The position numbers were made by a program, and so were the translations under genes. From contig JAJNNX010000012.1 in NCBI GenBank assembly GCA_023159155.1, positions 620,001 through 684,000 of the forward strand: DNA of 64,000 nt, in the 5' to 3' direction. Below the pieces are notes generated by a model. The model did not search any database. It worked only from the letters and a program-made list of their open reading frames with translations, and had not been told where the DNA came from. Every line of letters begins with the position of its first letter. The stretch's first letter is position 1. This DNA comes from Ustulina deusta. Taxonomy: Eukaryota; Ascomycota; Sordariomycetes; Xylariales; Xylariaceae. Shown one piece after another: positions 35,976 to 46,875 of this stretch.

Positions 35976-37143
35976 ACTAGGAGTGGTTGCATATTTAAGG
36001 CCTATCTTAACTATATTATCATTGCTCGGAATCCCACAGAATAAACCTTCCCTGGGAAAGCCCATTTTTGCTTTTCATAGCTTCTCTCAGGTTGCATTCG
36101 AAAGGATGTTGAAGGGTATGATAGAGGAAAATATGGCAGGAGCGGAGCACAGCATTATAAATTTTCTTTGTATTATAGGGATATATATATTTTCCGACTT
36201 GCCACGTGTCAAGGCAGATTTGAAGATTGATTAAGATCATATAGCCATGAAGTAGAGCATATTATGGGCATTTGTCTTGCGAGGGCATACTTAGCATTAG
36301 GAACCACTAGAAAGTCTGTCTACCATCTTATCATATTAAATATAGTACATTGGCATCTTACTCTCTCCCTAGGCCGCTGCCATTACCAGTTGCCCTTTTT
36401 TCTGCGGGCAGAACATGTTGCTGCTCTCGATTTCGCAAGCCTAGAATAGAAAAAGCCTCAACTCGCAGCTTGCGTTACGGTACATAAATCTGGAGTCGGG
36501 ATGAGAAAGAAGCTGGGTGCAAGATAATAAATTCATTCCGCCTTTCAGATTCGATATATTGTAATGATACATATGTTCATAGGCTCCTGGACGAAGTGAA
36601 TTAGAAAGGGCGTTAGCTGAATGATCCCTAAAGCAAATTCATAATTAGTATATTGTTTTAAGGGGAGAAGTTTAAGACCCTTGTTAGGTAGAAGGAGCGC
36701 GACCCTTGCCGCATTATACCCAATGAGGCAAAGGCACTTGTACCGAAACAACAGAGCAGCTTTGAACAATGAATGGCTTCAACAGAAAGAGAATAAATAT
36801 ATCTATAGATTCATATTGATTGTTGATGGATTTTTGAAGAACTGGTAGTAATCTTTTATTTATACTGGAATGAAACGGGAGACTGGAAAGAATCAATAAT
36901 TGGGCGATTGTGTAAGTGTATGGGACTTGGTGATGAGAGTGGTGCAGCAATCCGAAGACGTGCAACTTCGGGCCACTAGAAAACATTTTTTCAATGCTAC
37001 CCGTCTCGCTGTCGTACTCACTCGCTCACTCACTCACTCACCCACTCACTCACCCACCGACTCAGTCACCGACTCGCCCATAGTTCACATAAATCGACGA
37101 CTCTATCGCAACTCACACGTGCCATGAATGGAGACGAGCAATC
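35976..37143. other. Spacer, AT-rich, with CACT repeat at its right end
   Basis: About 1.17 kb of AT-rich DNA. Open frames at 35983-36234, 36545-36769 and 36714-36986 are low-complexity and unconvincing. The right end is a CACT-type repeat immediately upstream of the next gene. Confidence 0.45.
37015..37080 (+). repeat. Degenerate (CACT)n / ACTCACTC microsatellite
   Basis: ACTCACTCGCTCACTCACTC continues as CACT/CACC/GACT variants for about 65 bases and ends 63 bases before the HTH/2EXR start codon. It probably lies in the 5' leader and could vary in length between strains. Confidence 0.8.
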
Positions 37144-38330
37144 ATGACGGAGATCCCCAGAATTGAAATAGACCCCCTCGCACCACCACCACCCCGGATC
37201 GTTGGGGACGGCACCCCCCGTCGCGCCGTCGCGACACCTCGACCGAAAGGCGTGCATACCAAGCATTTAACCGAGCTTGATCGCTTCAGGGTCCGCACGC
37301 TGTACTACGACGCGTGCTTATCCAAGGGACGCATTCGCCAGATCACCGGCTATTCGGCGAGTCAGATTCGGACCGCTGTAAGAGCCAAGACGGCCGCCGT
37401 GGGCAAACGCCCGGGACGTCCCAAGGAGTCTAAAAAGAGGGGTAATAAATGTGAGTTTGGGATGTTTTGCATTTTGAAGAAATCGCTTTGTTTGATGTGA
37501 TGATGAGGAGCTTCGTAAAATCTTGTTTGTTGTTGTTTGTTTGTTTGTTGTTTTTTTCATCTCTCTTTTCGTAAACACGGCTGATCGTCCGCCCTCTGAC
37601 ACGCTTCTTAGCATCGAATGCCAAGTCGCAATCACCCAATGATTCGGATGGGAATGCCGAGCTCATCCAGCAGGCGAAAGACTACTTCGCGCGAGGGGAT
37701 CCTATGACGCCTGGCGAAGATGACGAGGAGGAGGACGACGACAACGACGACGGAGAAAGCGACAATGAAGGAGAGGATGAGCCCCCCACTGATGAATCGG
37801 CTCACGCCTCAGCTTCATCGGTGCAGGCTTCGACAGTGGCTTTGTCACGACCCGTCTCGGTGGGAGACGCTCCGGCACCGGCAGCGGGCCATCGACGGAA
37901 GACTTTCAACGATTTGCCCCCCGAGGTTCGGATACACATTTGGCGGTGTGTCCTCTCGACCTCGCCCACGCAAGTCGCGCCCTCGCGATCCTGGGCTCTC
38001 GCGGTGCTGCCGAGCCAGCCATGGCTCGAACTGCGCATGTCGCCGCCCCCTCACGTGAAGCTCGAAAACCCGCCTTGGGCCCACTACGTCGACACGAGAC
38101 ATGTGCCGGCAACAGTCCTAACACGAGTGAACCGCGAGGCGAGGCGGTCCGTGTTGGAGCGGTGCACGCCGATCCTGGTGTCGAAGACAACGCGCGAATC
38201 CTCAAAGGACATCCCGCTGTTCATCTGGATCGATCGGTACAGCGACGTGATACATTTCTTCGGCGACCACTTCCGCCACGAGTTGTTCGAGATGGCAGGC
38301 CGAAGCGCTTGTCCGGAGCTTTATAGGTGA
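37144..38330 (+). CDS. HTH-like plus 2EXR-domain protein
   Basis: Exons 37144-37450 and 37612-38330 give 341 residues; the 161-nt intron has donor gtgagt and acceptor cttcttag. The N-terminal part (about 40-100) looks like a helix-turn-helix: HLTELDRFRVRTLYYDAC, then GRIRQITGYSASQIRTAVRA, followed by a basic GKRPGRPKESKKRG patch like an AT-hook. A very acidic linker (GEDDEEEDDDNDDGESDNE) separates it from a 2EXR domain at about 198-310 (TFNDLPPEVRIHIWRCVL, PPWAHYVDTRHVPATVLTRV, NREARRSVLERC). The 2EXR function is unknown, though the fold opening resembles F-box-like proteins. The frame ends ELYR at 38330; a donor-like gtgatt overlaps that stop, so a further exon is possible. Confidence 0.75.
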
Positions 38331-40379
38331 TTTTTATTTTTTTTACCTACGGCTTAAAATACCAGGTGGGTGGGAGGCAGACAAGCAGATACTTAGATCC
38401 CATGTTCATATATGTTTGAGCGCTTGGAGTTCTTGGGATCGTTTGTCATAAAGGTTGCTTGGGATTGTTGTGTCTGTAGGACTACTAGGGCATCTAGTAC
38501 CTTTATTTATGTTTTCAACTTTGTGGTTTCGCGCTTCTCTCTTACCGTGCGAATGCGATCGAGTAGATTACTTATGCATGCACGCACATCTCGCACACCT
38601 AGTGGTATCACCCAAGTGCTATGTACTTCACGCCCCATCGCCAAAGCGCAATTGGCCCTGTCAATTCCCTCTGCTCACGCACCCCGCAGTCCAGTCTTGA
38701 TCATACTCGTATTCTTCCTCCCCTGATACTCATCGACGGTAGCTGACAAAGCAGTTCAATTCGAATATAGCTTCATGCGTAAGTAGTTAAGAAGGGGTTG
38801 CACGACATATATTCCGGCACGGGAATTCAGTAGAGACGCTGATGCGTTGAATGCCTGCCACTCTCATTACCTTTTATCATGAGACCGCTCAAGTTCCGCG
38901 ACACACTGTTATCATCACAACCCCGCGACTGATTGATTGTTGCCCTGGTATCAATAGGTATTGCTCTTGCCTCCATTGGCGCCGATGCCTCTGCCTAGGT
39001 AGGTAATGATTTACGGAGCTGAGCTGAGGGGTTGTCGAGCTGTCTCCCAAATTGTCTTCTAAATCGCCTTAGGTTTTACTACAAAGAGAAAAAAAAACCC
39101 CCACCCGCGCTGGGTAAGCAGCCCTCACGACCTCACTTCTACTAAGAGGCGCTTCTGAAGGCATATTACTACTTCAGCAATGATAGGAGAAATCACAGAA
39201 GATGAAGAACCTAGGCTTTTATTTTTTATTTTATTTATTTATTCAAATGACTGGGGTTTTACTCTGACGGCCACGAGTATGGATTATGAGGCCTGTGTTT
39301 CATCGCTTTTTATATCTGAGTATAAGCGTGTAGATCGGCAGGGCTTTTAATCCTTGTTCAATTGCCCCTTGTGTCCGAAACTACTTTAGTTTTAGAAGTT
39401 GTACCTACCTACTATTAGTCGATCTGTAGTAGGTCCCGAGCGGTATCAGTCTAATGCACTCTGTCGCTGCCGGCGCGAGCGACGCGCGCTAAGCTCCTAT
39501 TCCCCTGTATTTCAGAGGGGTGCAAGCGCCGACTTCAGGCCGAGAATCCAATGTGTCAAAAATAGCTTAAACAAGCTTATCCAAACTCTCGGGACCAACG
39601 GTAACATCAGTCGCCGCCACGTCCGCCGGCCCGGCATTGTGCATACCGCCTCCATCTTCTGCCCTGTATGTACAACCCGCACGCTAACGAACTTGCGCGT
39701 CACCACTGCTATACGGCTGACGCTTGTAGGCGAGAACGTCCATCTAGGAGACTAGCGAGGCACTTTGCTTCGCGATCCTCCCCGCCAAATGCCTCCAATC
39801 CTACATGCGGGATGACGGAACTTCCGACAAGGGGTTATGCACGTCATCCTGTAGGAAGGAAGGTTTCAGCCCCAAAGGAGAAAAAAATGATCAGTTCATT
39901 CTCATCATGATCAGTAAGCCTACTACGTGTCAGAACTCTATGTATAGGGGTGTGATGGACACTTGTTGCGCAAGAGTCTAGACCATATGCTATATACAAA
40001 ACAACCCCTCTGTCCTAGAAGGTGTGACACTAGGCAGTGGGAAGGTCCTAGGTCAGCTGAACAGCAAACCTATCAGAGTGCTGCTGACCGAGGAAGAAAA
40101 GGTGTACTTGCGCGAGAGTGTGGTGTATTGAATCGGTGCTGGCTTAAACAACTACGGGAAACGAAATGCGAAGCAAGGGGAAAGGCATGTACAGCATAAG
40201 GGTGTTTGTTAGCTGCACGAAACATTCATGGCGAAGTTTTCTATCGTGTGCTACCATCGTGTCAATGCAAAAGGTGAAGTGATGCAGCCCTACTAGTGAG
40301 GCAGGAATAATGAGCCAGAATGTAATTATATAGAGGGATTCAGGGGACGGTAATAGCTAGACCACTCGGTTTCGTATTC
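38331..40379. other. Spacer of about 2 kb
   Basis: No gene is supported. Open frames at 38412-38726, 39399-39755 and 39668-39910 lack family signal. An A/T-rich TTTATTTATTTATT tract lies at about 39216-39244 and CTAGGTAGGTA at about 38996. Confidence 0.45.
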
Positions 40380-40458
40380 AACTTCCCCTCCCTTTTTTTT
40401 TTTCGTTATCTTTTTTTCTTTCTCTCACGTTTTACCAGAATGATATGCTTTAACTAAC
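40380..40458 (+). promoter_or_regulatory. Pyrimidine-rich leader of the S41-type peptidase gene
   Basis: A CTTCCCCTCCC block followed by a T-run, CTTTTTTTC and CTTTCTCTCAC immediately precedes the start codon at 40459. Such tracts commonly mark fungal transcription starts. Confidence 0.4.
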
Positions 40459-42669
40459 ATGCTTTTACCCTTGATATTTCTTTTTTCGCCTCTAGTATGG
40501 AGTGCTGTCTTGGACACCCGTCAGACTTCGAGAGATGACTGTTCTATAGCCATGAAGCTTGTGCGAGGAAGCTCATCCGGAGTTATTGACGGTCAGACAG
40601 CACTGAATTGCCTTCAGTCTTTCCCATTCAACGCGACGAAAGCTGGCGAGTTTCTTACCGAGATTCGAAAGTATATTCAGTTCCAGTCTACTTTAGAAGT
40701 TCTTAAAAGCCCCCCTGATACCTACGCATCAACCGGCGTCGATATTTTAGGAGGTCTGGATACAATTGGCAACACCACATACAAAAACCAGTTTCAGTTT
40801 GACAGTGACCTTAGGAGTCTGATAAGGTCTGCTAATGATGGCCATTTCTTTCTTTTTCCTTGCTCGCTTGGACCTTTTAACTTCCTCCGCCAAACAGTCG
40901 GTCTTGTTTCTGTTTCGAAAGATGGCCTAGAGCAACCTGAAATATATGCGGCAACTGATGTGGGGGCTCTCTCGTTGGGCAGCACCGCCGTCTCTCCAAT
41001 TACGACCATCAACGATGAAGATGTGATCGAATACCTTGAGACAGCCGCCGCTTCACTGGCATCCCAGGACCCGGATGCAAGATGGAATTCACTCTTTGCT
41101 TCCGTGGCGGCATTAGCTACTGGCGGCTCGGACATCGGAGCGCTCTGGGGCCAGTTTACATCCAATGTGGGAGACTGGCCTGGCATTAATAATACACGCC
41201 TTGAGTTTAGTAATGGCTCGATACTTGATCTTCCTACATTCGCACAATACAATTATGAATATATTTTTCCATCATCCGAGGCCCTTTACGAAGCCGCGTG
41301 TATGCCGAATGGGCCCAACAATTTGAGACGAGGTACTCCCACAAAGCGCGACGATAGTGCAGGAGTCAACCCTACTGCAACGGCCGGTCCTCCTGGGTTT
41401 CCTACACCATTTATCCGGGAACCATACAACCAAATTAGTGGCTACTCACTTGACAATGAGACTGCAGTTATGTTTATACCAACCTTTGAGGGAGGCACGG
41501 GCTTCCCTGCTGACCAGGATCTCATTTTTGGCCAAATCGCCACACGGATTGTGAACACAGCTATTGCCAACGGACGCACTAAGCTTATTATTGACGTATC
41601 TCAAAACGGTGGTGGAGATATTACCAGAGCTTTTGACCTTTTCAAGCTCTTTTTCCCAGCCAAATTTCCCTACTCAGCGACCCGATTTCGACGCCACGAC
41701 GGCTCAGATCTCCTCGTTCGATCCGGCCAAAAGGTGAACGCGACAACAGCGGGAACGGATCCATTCGAATTTCAGGGCGCCGTTAATCCTGCCCAGGACA
41801 CAGCATTCGCGTCAGTTGAGGATTTCCTAGAAGGAGAAACCCAACTCGGAGCGAATGTCACGTCGCTCTTTGCCAACTTTAACTACACTCTCCTTTCTAT
41901 TACGAATACCAATATCGGCCCAATCCGCGGCTTTGGTGGCGTCCCCATCAACGCTACCGAGCCGTACGCACCGGAGGATATCCTCATCATCAGTGATGGA
42001 ATCTGCGCTTCGACCTGCACCACGTTTGTCAATCTGATGACCAATGCCGGCGGTGTTCGTGCCTTGACATTCGGGGGCCGACCTCGCTCCGAGCCCATGC
42101 AAGTGATGGGTGGCGTCCGAGGTGCCCAAAGTTTGGCACTGGCCGATCTTGACACCGAGCTGATAGCGGCAGTCGCACGTGTAAAGCACGACCCGTCATT
42201 ATTCACACAAGAACAAGTTCGTCTCGCCCAAGAAGTCTGGCCAAACGGCCTCAAGAATCTCCCGCTGCCTGTCAATGGCGGAGGGGTCAACCTCCGAAAC
42301 GCGTATCAGGAGGGCGCCGACCACCTGCCTCTTCAATTCGACTACCAGGCTTCCGACTGCCGGCTGTTCTATACAGCCAAGAACCTCGTGGATCCCTCAA
42401 GCACTTGGGCCGACGCCAAGGCAGCAATTTGGGGAGACCGCGGCTGCGTCACTAACTCTACTGGCGGCAGAGGCTCTCTGGAGGGCCGCAGCAAGAATAG
42501 CAGTAACAACAACACGAGCGACAGTCATAATGGTACCGACAGTGGTGGTAATAGTGGTAATGGCGACAGTGGTGGCGATACTGGAGATAGTGGAGCTGGG
42601 AGCTTACACGTTGGAGGCAGTGTGCTTGCTCTCAGCGTGTTCGCAAGTGCTTTTGCTGTCATGATGTAA
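40459..42669 (+). CDS. GPI-anchored S41-family (tail-specific/CPAF-like) peptidase
   Basis: An intron-less gene of 736 residues. Signal peptide MLLPLIFLFSPLVWSAVLDT; N-terminal region with FLTEIRKYIQFQSTLEVLK and FDSDLRSLIRSANDGHFFLF, typical of the fungal S41 group. The catalytic domain has KLIIDVSQNGGGDITRAFDL and LIISDGICASTCTTFVNLM, in which Ser518 is the likely nucleophile. Many N-x-S/T sites occur. The C-terminus is a Ser/Gly/Asn-rich stalk (about 675-712) and a hydrophobic end GGSVLALSVFASAFAVMM without a basic tail, a GPI-anchor signal. The enzyme would therefore sit on the cell wall or outer membrane face. Bacterial relatives cut unstructured C-termini; fungal substrates are unknown. 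No lesion is seen. Confidence 0.88.
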   Translation: MLLPLIFLFSPLVWSAVLDTRQTSRDDCSIAMKLVRGSSSGVIDGQTALNCLQSFPFNATKAGEFLTEIRKYIQFQSTLEVLKSPPDTYASTGVDILGGLDTIGNTTYKNQFQFDSDLRSLIRSANDGHFFLFPCSLGPFNFLRQTVGLVSVSKDGLEQPEIYAATDVGALSLGSTAVSPITTINDEDVIEYLETAAASLASQDPDARWNSLFASVAALATGGSDIGALWGQFTSNVGDWPGINNTRLEFSNGSILDLPTFAQYNYEYIFPSSEALYEAACMPNGPNNLRRGTPTKRDDSAGVNPTATAGPPGFPTPFIREPYNQISGYSLDNETAVMFIPTFEGGTGFPADQDLIFGQIATRIVNTAIANGRTKLIIDVSQNGGGDITRAFDLFKLFFPAKFPYSATRFRRHDGSDLLVRSGQKVNATTAGTDPFEFQGAVNPAQDTAFASVEDFLEGETQLGANVTSLFANFNYTLLSITNTNIGPIRGFGGVPINATEPYAPEDILIISDGICASTCTTFVNLMTNAGGVRALTFGGRPRSEPMQVMGGVRGAQSLALADLDTELIAAVARVKHDPSLFTQEQVRLAQEVWPNGLKNLPLPVNGGGVNLRNAYQEGADHLPLQFDYQASDCRLFYTAKNLVDPSSTWADAKAAIWGDRGCVTNSTGGRGSLEGRSKNSSNNNTSDSHNGTDSGGNSGNGDSGGDTGDSGAGSLHVGGSVLALSVFASAFAVMM

Positions 42670-44537
42670 ATATTCTTCTTACTACATTCTTTCTTCTCAG
42701 CGTCACGAAAACCAAGTCCCGGAGACACGAACTAGGTATTATATTGCACGGCCTAATTATACGCCAAGATCTAGAAGGTCGCGAGGGAGCTGTTGCTACT
42801 CGGATAGATCTATACTTTCTTTTTATTACAATAATCGTCATTTTTTTGGTGACATTCGCGGCAAAAATGGTAATACTTCGTAATGATTCGATTCAATCCG
42901 ATCGTCTTGGACTATCACCGAACTGTACCTGGCGCATTTGTATGAGAGCTGTTATATACTTAATTACCTAGATACCTACACCTATAGGTAGGCTGTGAGG
43001 TTAAGGGCGGGATTAGGGTGGCGCTCAGTAAGGGGGGTTGTGGTGCCTAGGGTTTTAAGAGAAAAAAAAAAAGGATTTAAATATGAAATTTGAGTGGTTT
43101 CTATTAAATATTTAATGCATTGCTTTTTGATCACATGAAATAAAACCAGTACGAGGTGGAGCTGCGATCTTGAATAATTGGCTCACACGCTATCATAATC
43201 TCGTAGCAGAGGAGAGGAGAAATTTCAATAGGGGTGAGTGTTTCTTGCTGGCTTGTTGGGGATTGTTATTCGTGCTGCGCTGAGGCTCAACATGTATCTC
43301 AGTGGCAGGGGGCCTGATTGAATGCGAATAAGTGCCAAACCACGGTAAATTGTAGCTATGGCTTCAATAATTTCGTCAAGGGCTTAGAAAATATAGAATC
43401 GTGCCCGACGTGTCGTAGTCTCGTCTTACTACCTGGACTATCCAGTGGGTTTATCACAGGTGGCCAGGGAATTGATCTGGCGAAGTCGACATTCAATTGT
43501 CAGATTTGCTCTATATTATGGGAGGGGCTTTCCGCTTTGTGCGCGTTCAAAATCCCGAAGACGTGCAATCGCGCTCCAACAAGCAAAATATGTCTCCTGA
43601 CTGCAATATCAACATTCGGCAAAGGGCAGGATATGGATGGGCATTCATTTCTACATTAGGGATAGTGCGTGTAGACAAGAGTTCAAGGTAACTCATGGTG
43701 ACTTACTCTTGAATATCAGCGGAGGCCCCTTTGTCGGATTTTTTCAAGCCGAGTAGCGACCTCGAGCTCGGTAAGTACTTGAGCGGTAGTTTACCAAATT
43801 TATAACGTTAAATTGGGTTAAATGATTAAATAAACCGTTAGTTCAACATTGAACGATTGATAAACAGGTAATTTGATATTGATTGACTAGTTAATAAGTC
43901 ATTGTTGCTTTATGTTTAAAGGTTCATAGATGTTGAGAAAGAGCAAGTATTTGAGCAATAGTTTACTGTCTTATCTCGCGCCAAGGAACAAATAGGGATC
44001 AAGCAAAAATATCAAACACTTGAGCCAGCCTTTGTTAGAATTAAGCGATTCCTCTATTCATGATGACTGTGTTGAAAAGAGATCAACACTTCCCTAAATT
44101 TCTCGGCAGTAAGTTTTCTGCTAGCCAAGGAGGGCGTTAGCACTTTAGTTAAAATATATACACCATTTGGCTTACCTCCTAGCACATACGACCATAGGAT
44201 CTGGAGAACGCGGGGTCCCGTTCGCTCCCATAGCTAAGCCAGATACCGCCGGTATCGGTAAAGGTGTTTACTGCACTAAAAAAATAGTAGGCGGGGTCCT
44301 TACGTCACACGTGACACTAGTGTCAGCCCTACAAACTTTTCCTATGACTGCCCTCAACGAATCGACTAACTTTCATTCCTCAACATATTTTTCGACCTTG
44401 ATTACTCACGCCCTTGATCTCGAACACAATTACGCGCCGCATGCTCCATTGGCCTCATCGATCCCATTGATTTCGTTGGCCTTGAAAACGCAACGAACGC
44501 AACGAACGCACTGAACGCCACTTGTAATCATTTCAAC
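42670..44537. other. Spacer with a HET-like fragment and the ASL leader
   Basis: About 1.9 kb, AT-rich in parts. It contains a Cys-rich fragment at about 43318-43660 (separate entry). The frame at 44167-44514 runs into the leader of the argininosuccinate lyase gene and has no family resemblance. Confidence 0.4.
43318..43659 (+). pseudogene. Possible N-terminal fragment of a HET-type protein
   Basis: The open frame lacks a good ATG but has the Cys pattern often found before HET domains: ESCPTCRSLVLL, then a spacer and FNCQICSILWEGL. It stops after 113 codons and no HET core follows downstream on this strand. It is called a fragment on pattern alone; it may be chance. Confidence 0.25.
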
Positions 44538-46192
44538 ATGGCCGAGAAAAAGGCGGACGCCCCGGCAGCTGGCATGCTCTGGGGGGGCAGGTTCACAGGT
44601 TTGAATGTCTCGGGAAACAAGCTTCGGATGCAGTATACTGACCTCACGGTGCGCAGGCGCGATTGATCCTCTCATGCATAAGTACAATGCCTCCATCCAG
44701 TACGACAAGGCTCTTTACAAAGAAGATATCCTTGGATCGATTGCTTTTGCTAGGGCCAACTCAAAGGCTGGCATTCTCAGCGAAAACGAATTTCAGGCGA
44801 TTGAGCGTGGTTTGCTCCAAGTGATGGAAGAATGGAAGCAGGGAATTTTCGCTATTATGCCGAATGACGAAGATGTGAGAGGCCACTCAATTTTACCCAA
44901 CTTCTCGAATCTAACACAATAGACCAGATTCATACGGCAAACGAACGTCGCTTAGGAGAGGTTATTGGCAGGGATATCGCGGGTAAGCTGCACACAGGTC
45001 GCAGCCGCAACGAGCAAGTTGTCTGTGATATGCGTATGTGGTTACGCGATCGGATCCGCGAAATCGACAGCCAACTCGTCGCATTCCTCAAGGTCGTCGT
45101 CACACGTGCCGAGTCTGAAATGTAAGCCTAGCCCCACCTCTGGCCAAAAGCGTGACTGACAACCTCAGCGACTACATCATGCCTGGATACACCCACCTCC
45201 AGCGTGCCCAGCCAGTTCGGTGGTCTCAATGGCTGATGTCATATGCCGCTGCGTTCAAGCAGGATCTCGAGCGGTTGCGCCAAGTTTTCGAAAGGGTCAA
45301 TCTAAGTCCACTTGGTTGTGGCGCTTTGGCCGGCAATCCATTTGGAATCGACCGAAATGTAATAGCTAAGGAGCTTGGGTTTAGCGGAATAACCTTGAAC
45401 TCCATGAATACTTCGGCTGACCGCGATTTCCTACTTGATTTCCTGGTCTGGAACTCGATTTTCACCAACCACGTCAGCAGGTGGGCTGAGGACCTCATTA
45501 TATATTCGACATCTGAATTCAGTTTTGTGCGGCTGGCCGACGCCTATTCTACGGGTAGCTCTTTAATGCCCAATAAATTCAACGGGGATTCGTTAGAGCT
45601 TCTGCGTGGCAAGTCAGGGCGTGCTTTCGGTCAAATGGCTGGGTTAATGATGGTGAGTCCTCATATTAACATCTTAGCCAGTTGCCTTGGCTTTGAGGGT
45701 GACTAGGAGCGTATCGAGAGTAGCTACTAACTATCCACTTGGAAGAATCTGAAAAGCTTGCCATCTTGCTATAATAAAGATCTCCAGGAAGGGTGGGAGC
45801 CTATGCTGGATTCGGTTCAGACTGTATCGGATAGTCTAGGCATAGCCAATGGGGTCATTGCTACATTGAAGGTGCGGCCAGAGCGGATGGAGGCTGCTTT
45901 GGACAAAACGATGCTAGCCACTGATGTCGCAGAGTGGTTGGTGAAGAAGGGATGTCCGTTCAGAGAGGCTCACCACATCTCCGGACGCGTCGTTGCACAG
46001 TCTGAAAAGCTGGAAGTTTCGATGGACAAGCTGACCCTTGAGCAACTACAAGCCATTGATTCTCGGTTTACAGCAGACATTGCGGAAGCATTCGAATATG
46101 AAACGAGTGTCGAGGCGAAAACGTCTAAAGGCGGTACCAGTCGATCAAGCGTGCTAGAGCAGATCCAGATACTCAGGGCTATGTTAGATTAG
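44538..46192 (+). CDS. Argininosuccinate lyase, divergent
   Basis: Five exons (44538-44598, 44657-44874, 44928-45121, 45169-45652, 45746-46192) give 467 residues, the normal length. It splits argininosuccinate into arginine and fumarate in the cytosol, the last step of arginine synthesis. [61 protein letters not shown] (catalytic His167) and [15 protein letters not shown] are all present. The family signature is [15 protein letters not shown] at 287-301: the catalytic Ser, the second Lys-position residue and Asn fit GSxxMPxKxN, but nearly all homologues have MPQKKNPDSLE. The Q to N, K to F and P to G changes, plus SYAAAFKQ and NTSADRDF, are unusual. The first donor (gtttga) is weak. It may be the only ASL or a second paralogue. 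Confidence 0.88.
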
Positions 46193-46875
46193 GGGTTTAA
46201 TAGCTCGATGCAGGATCCGGCCGGAGGAAGGGAATCTGGGACGGACATTACGAATGGCACGCTTTATTCAGTGGAAAAACATATGATTCAAGAGCGACGC
46301 TTTTGAATGAACCAAAAAGTTCTAAAAATAACACAATGTTATTAGAGAACTCGAACAGGACAATCGCCGGGCGAGCCGGACATGGGAGGAGTTGTCGATC
46401 AATAAACGTTTAGTCTTAAAGGCATCTTCCTATGAATGGTTGAGTTCTTGAGAATCGGCAGTCAAGACGCCGACTTGCTGCCAATAGGAATACGCAGAGG
46501 ATGTTTGTCCAAACGAGCCAGGCACGAGGCATCGTAAGGAGATATTAGAAGGTAGAGCTCAACTGGCTCTCCGCTTTGCTTGTCCCTCCGCGGCGACCTC
46601 AGTGCAGCCTTGGCCCCTAGTACACTTGTCAATCGTAGGAAGGTTCTGTGGACAGAGTAATTTTTATTGCGTGATGAATGCCAATGGCAGAAACAGGCGA
46701 ATTCGGTGACGATTTGTCTAAGGGAATCAATCTCTATCTACAGCAATGTTGGCCAAACTCCAGACACTTCCTATTCTTTCTCCTCTTGCGATGTTCTTTC
46801 TCCTACGGATGTAGACTATTGACGTCGCGCACAGGTAAGCTGAGCATAGTATGATGGAATCGGCGTCTATGAAAA
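46193..46875. other. Convergent 3' spacer
   Basis: About 680 bases between the ends of the ASL gene and the exonuclease gene. No coding signal; presumably the two 3' UTRs. Confidence 0.45.

Noticed and set aside
39399..39755. 118-codon plus-strand open frame
   Set aside because: No family, no conserved motif, lies in a motif-rich spacer.
44167..44514. 115-codon frame just before the ASL gene
   Set aside because: Most likely 5' leader; contains a repetitive TQRTQRTH end and no domain.
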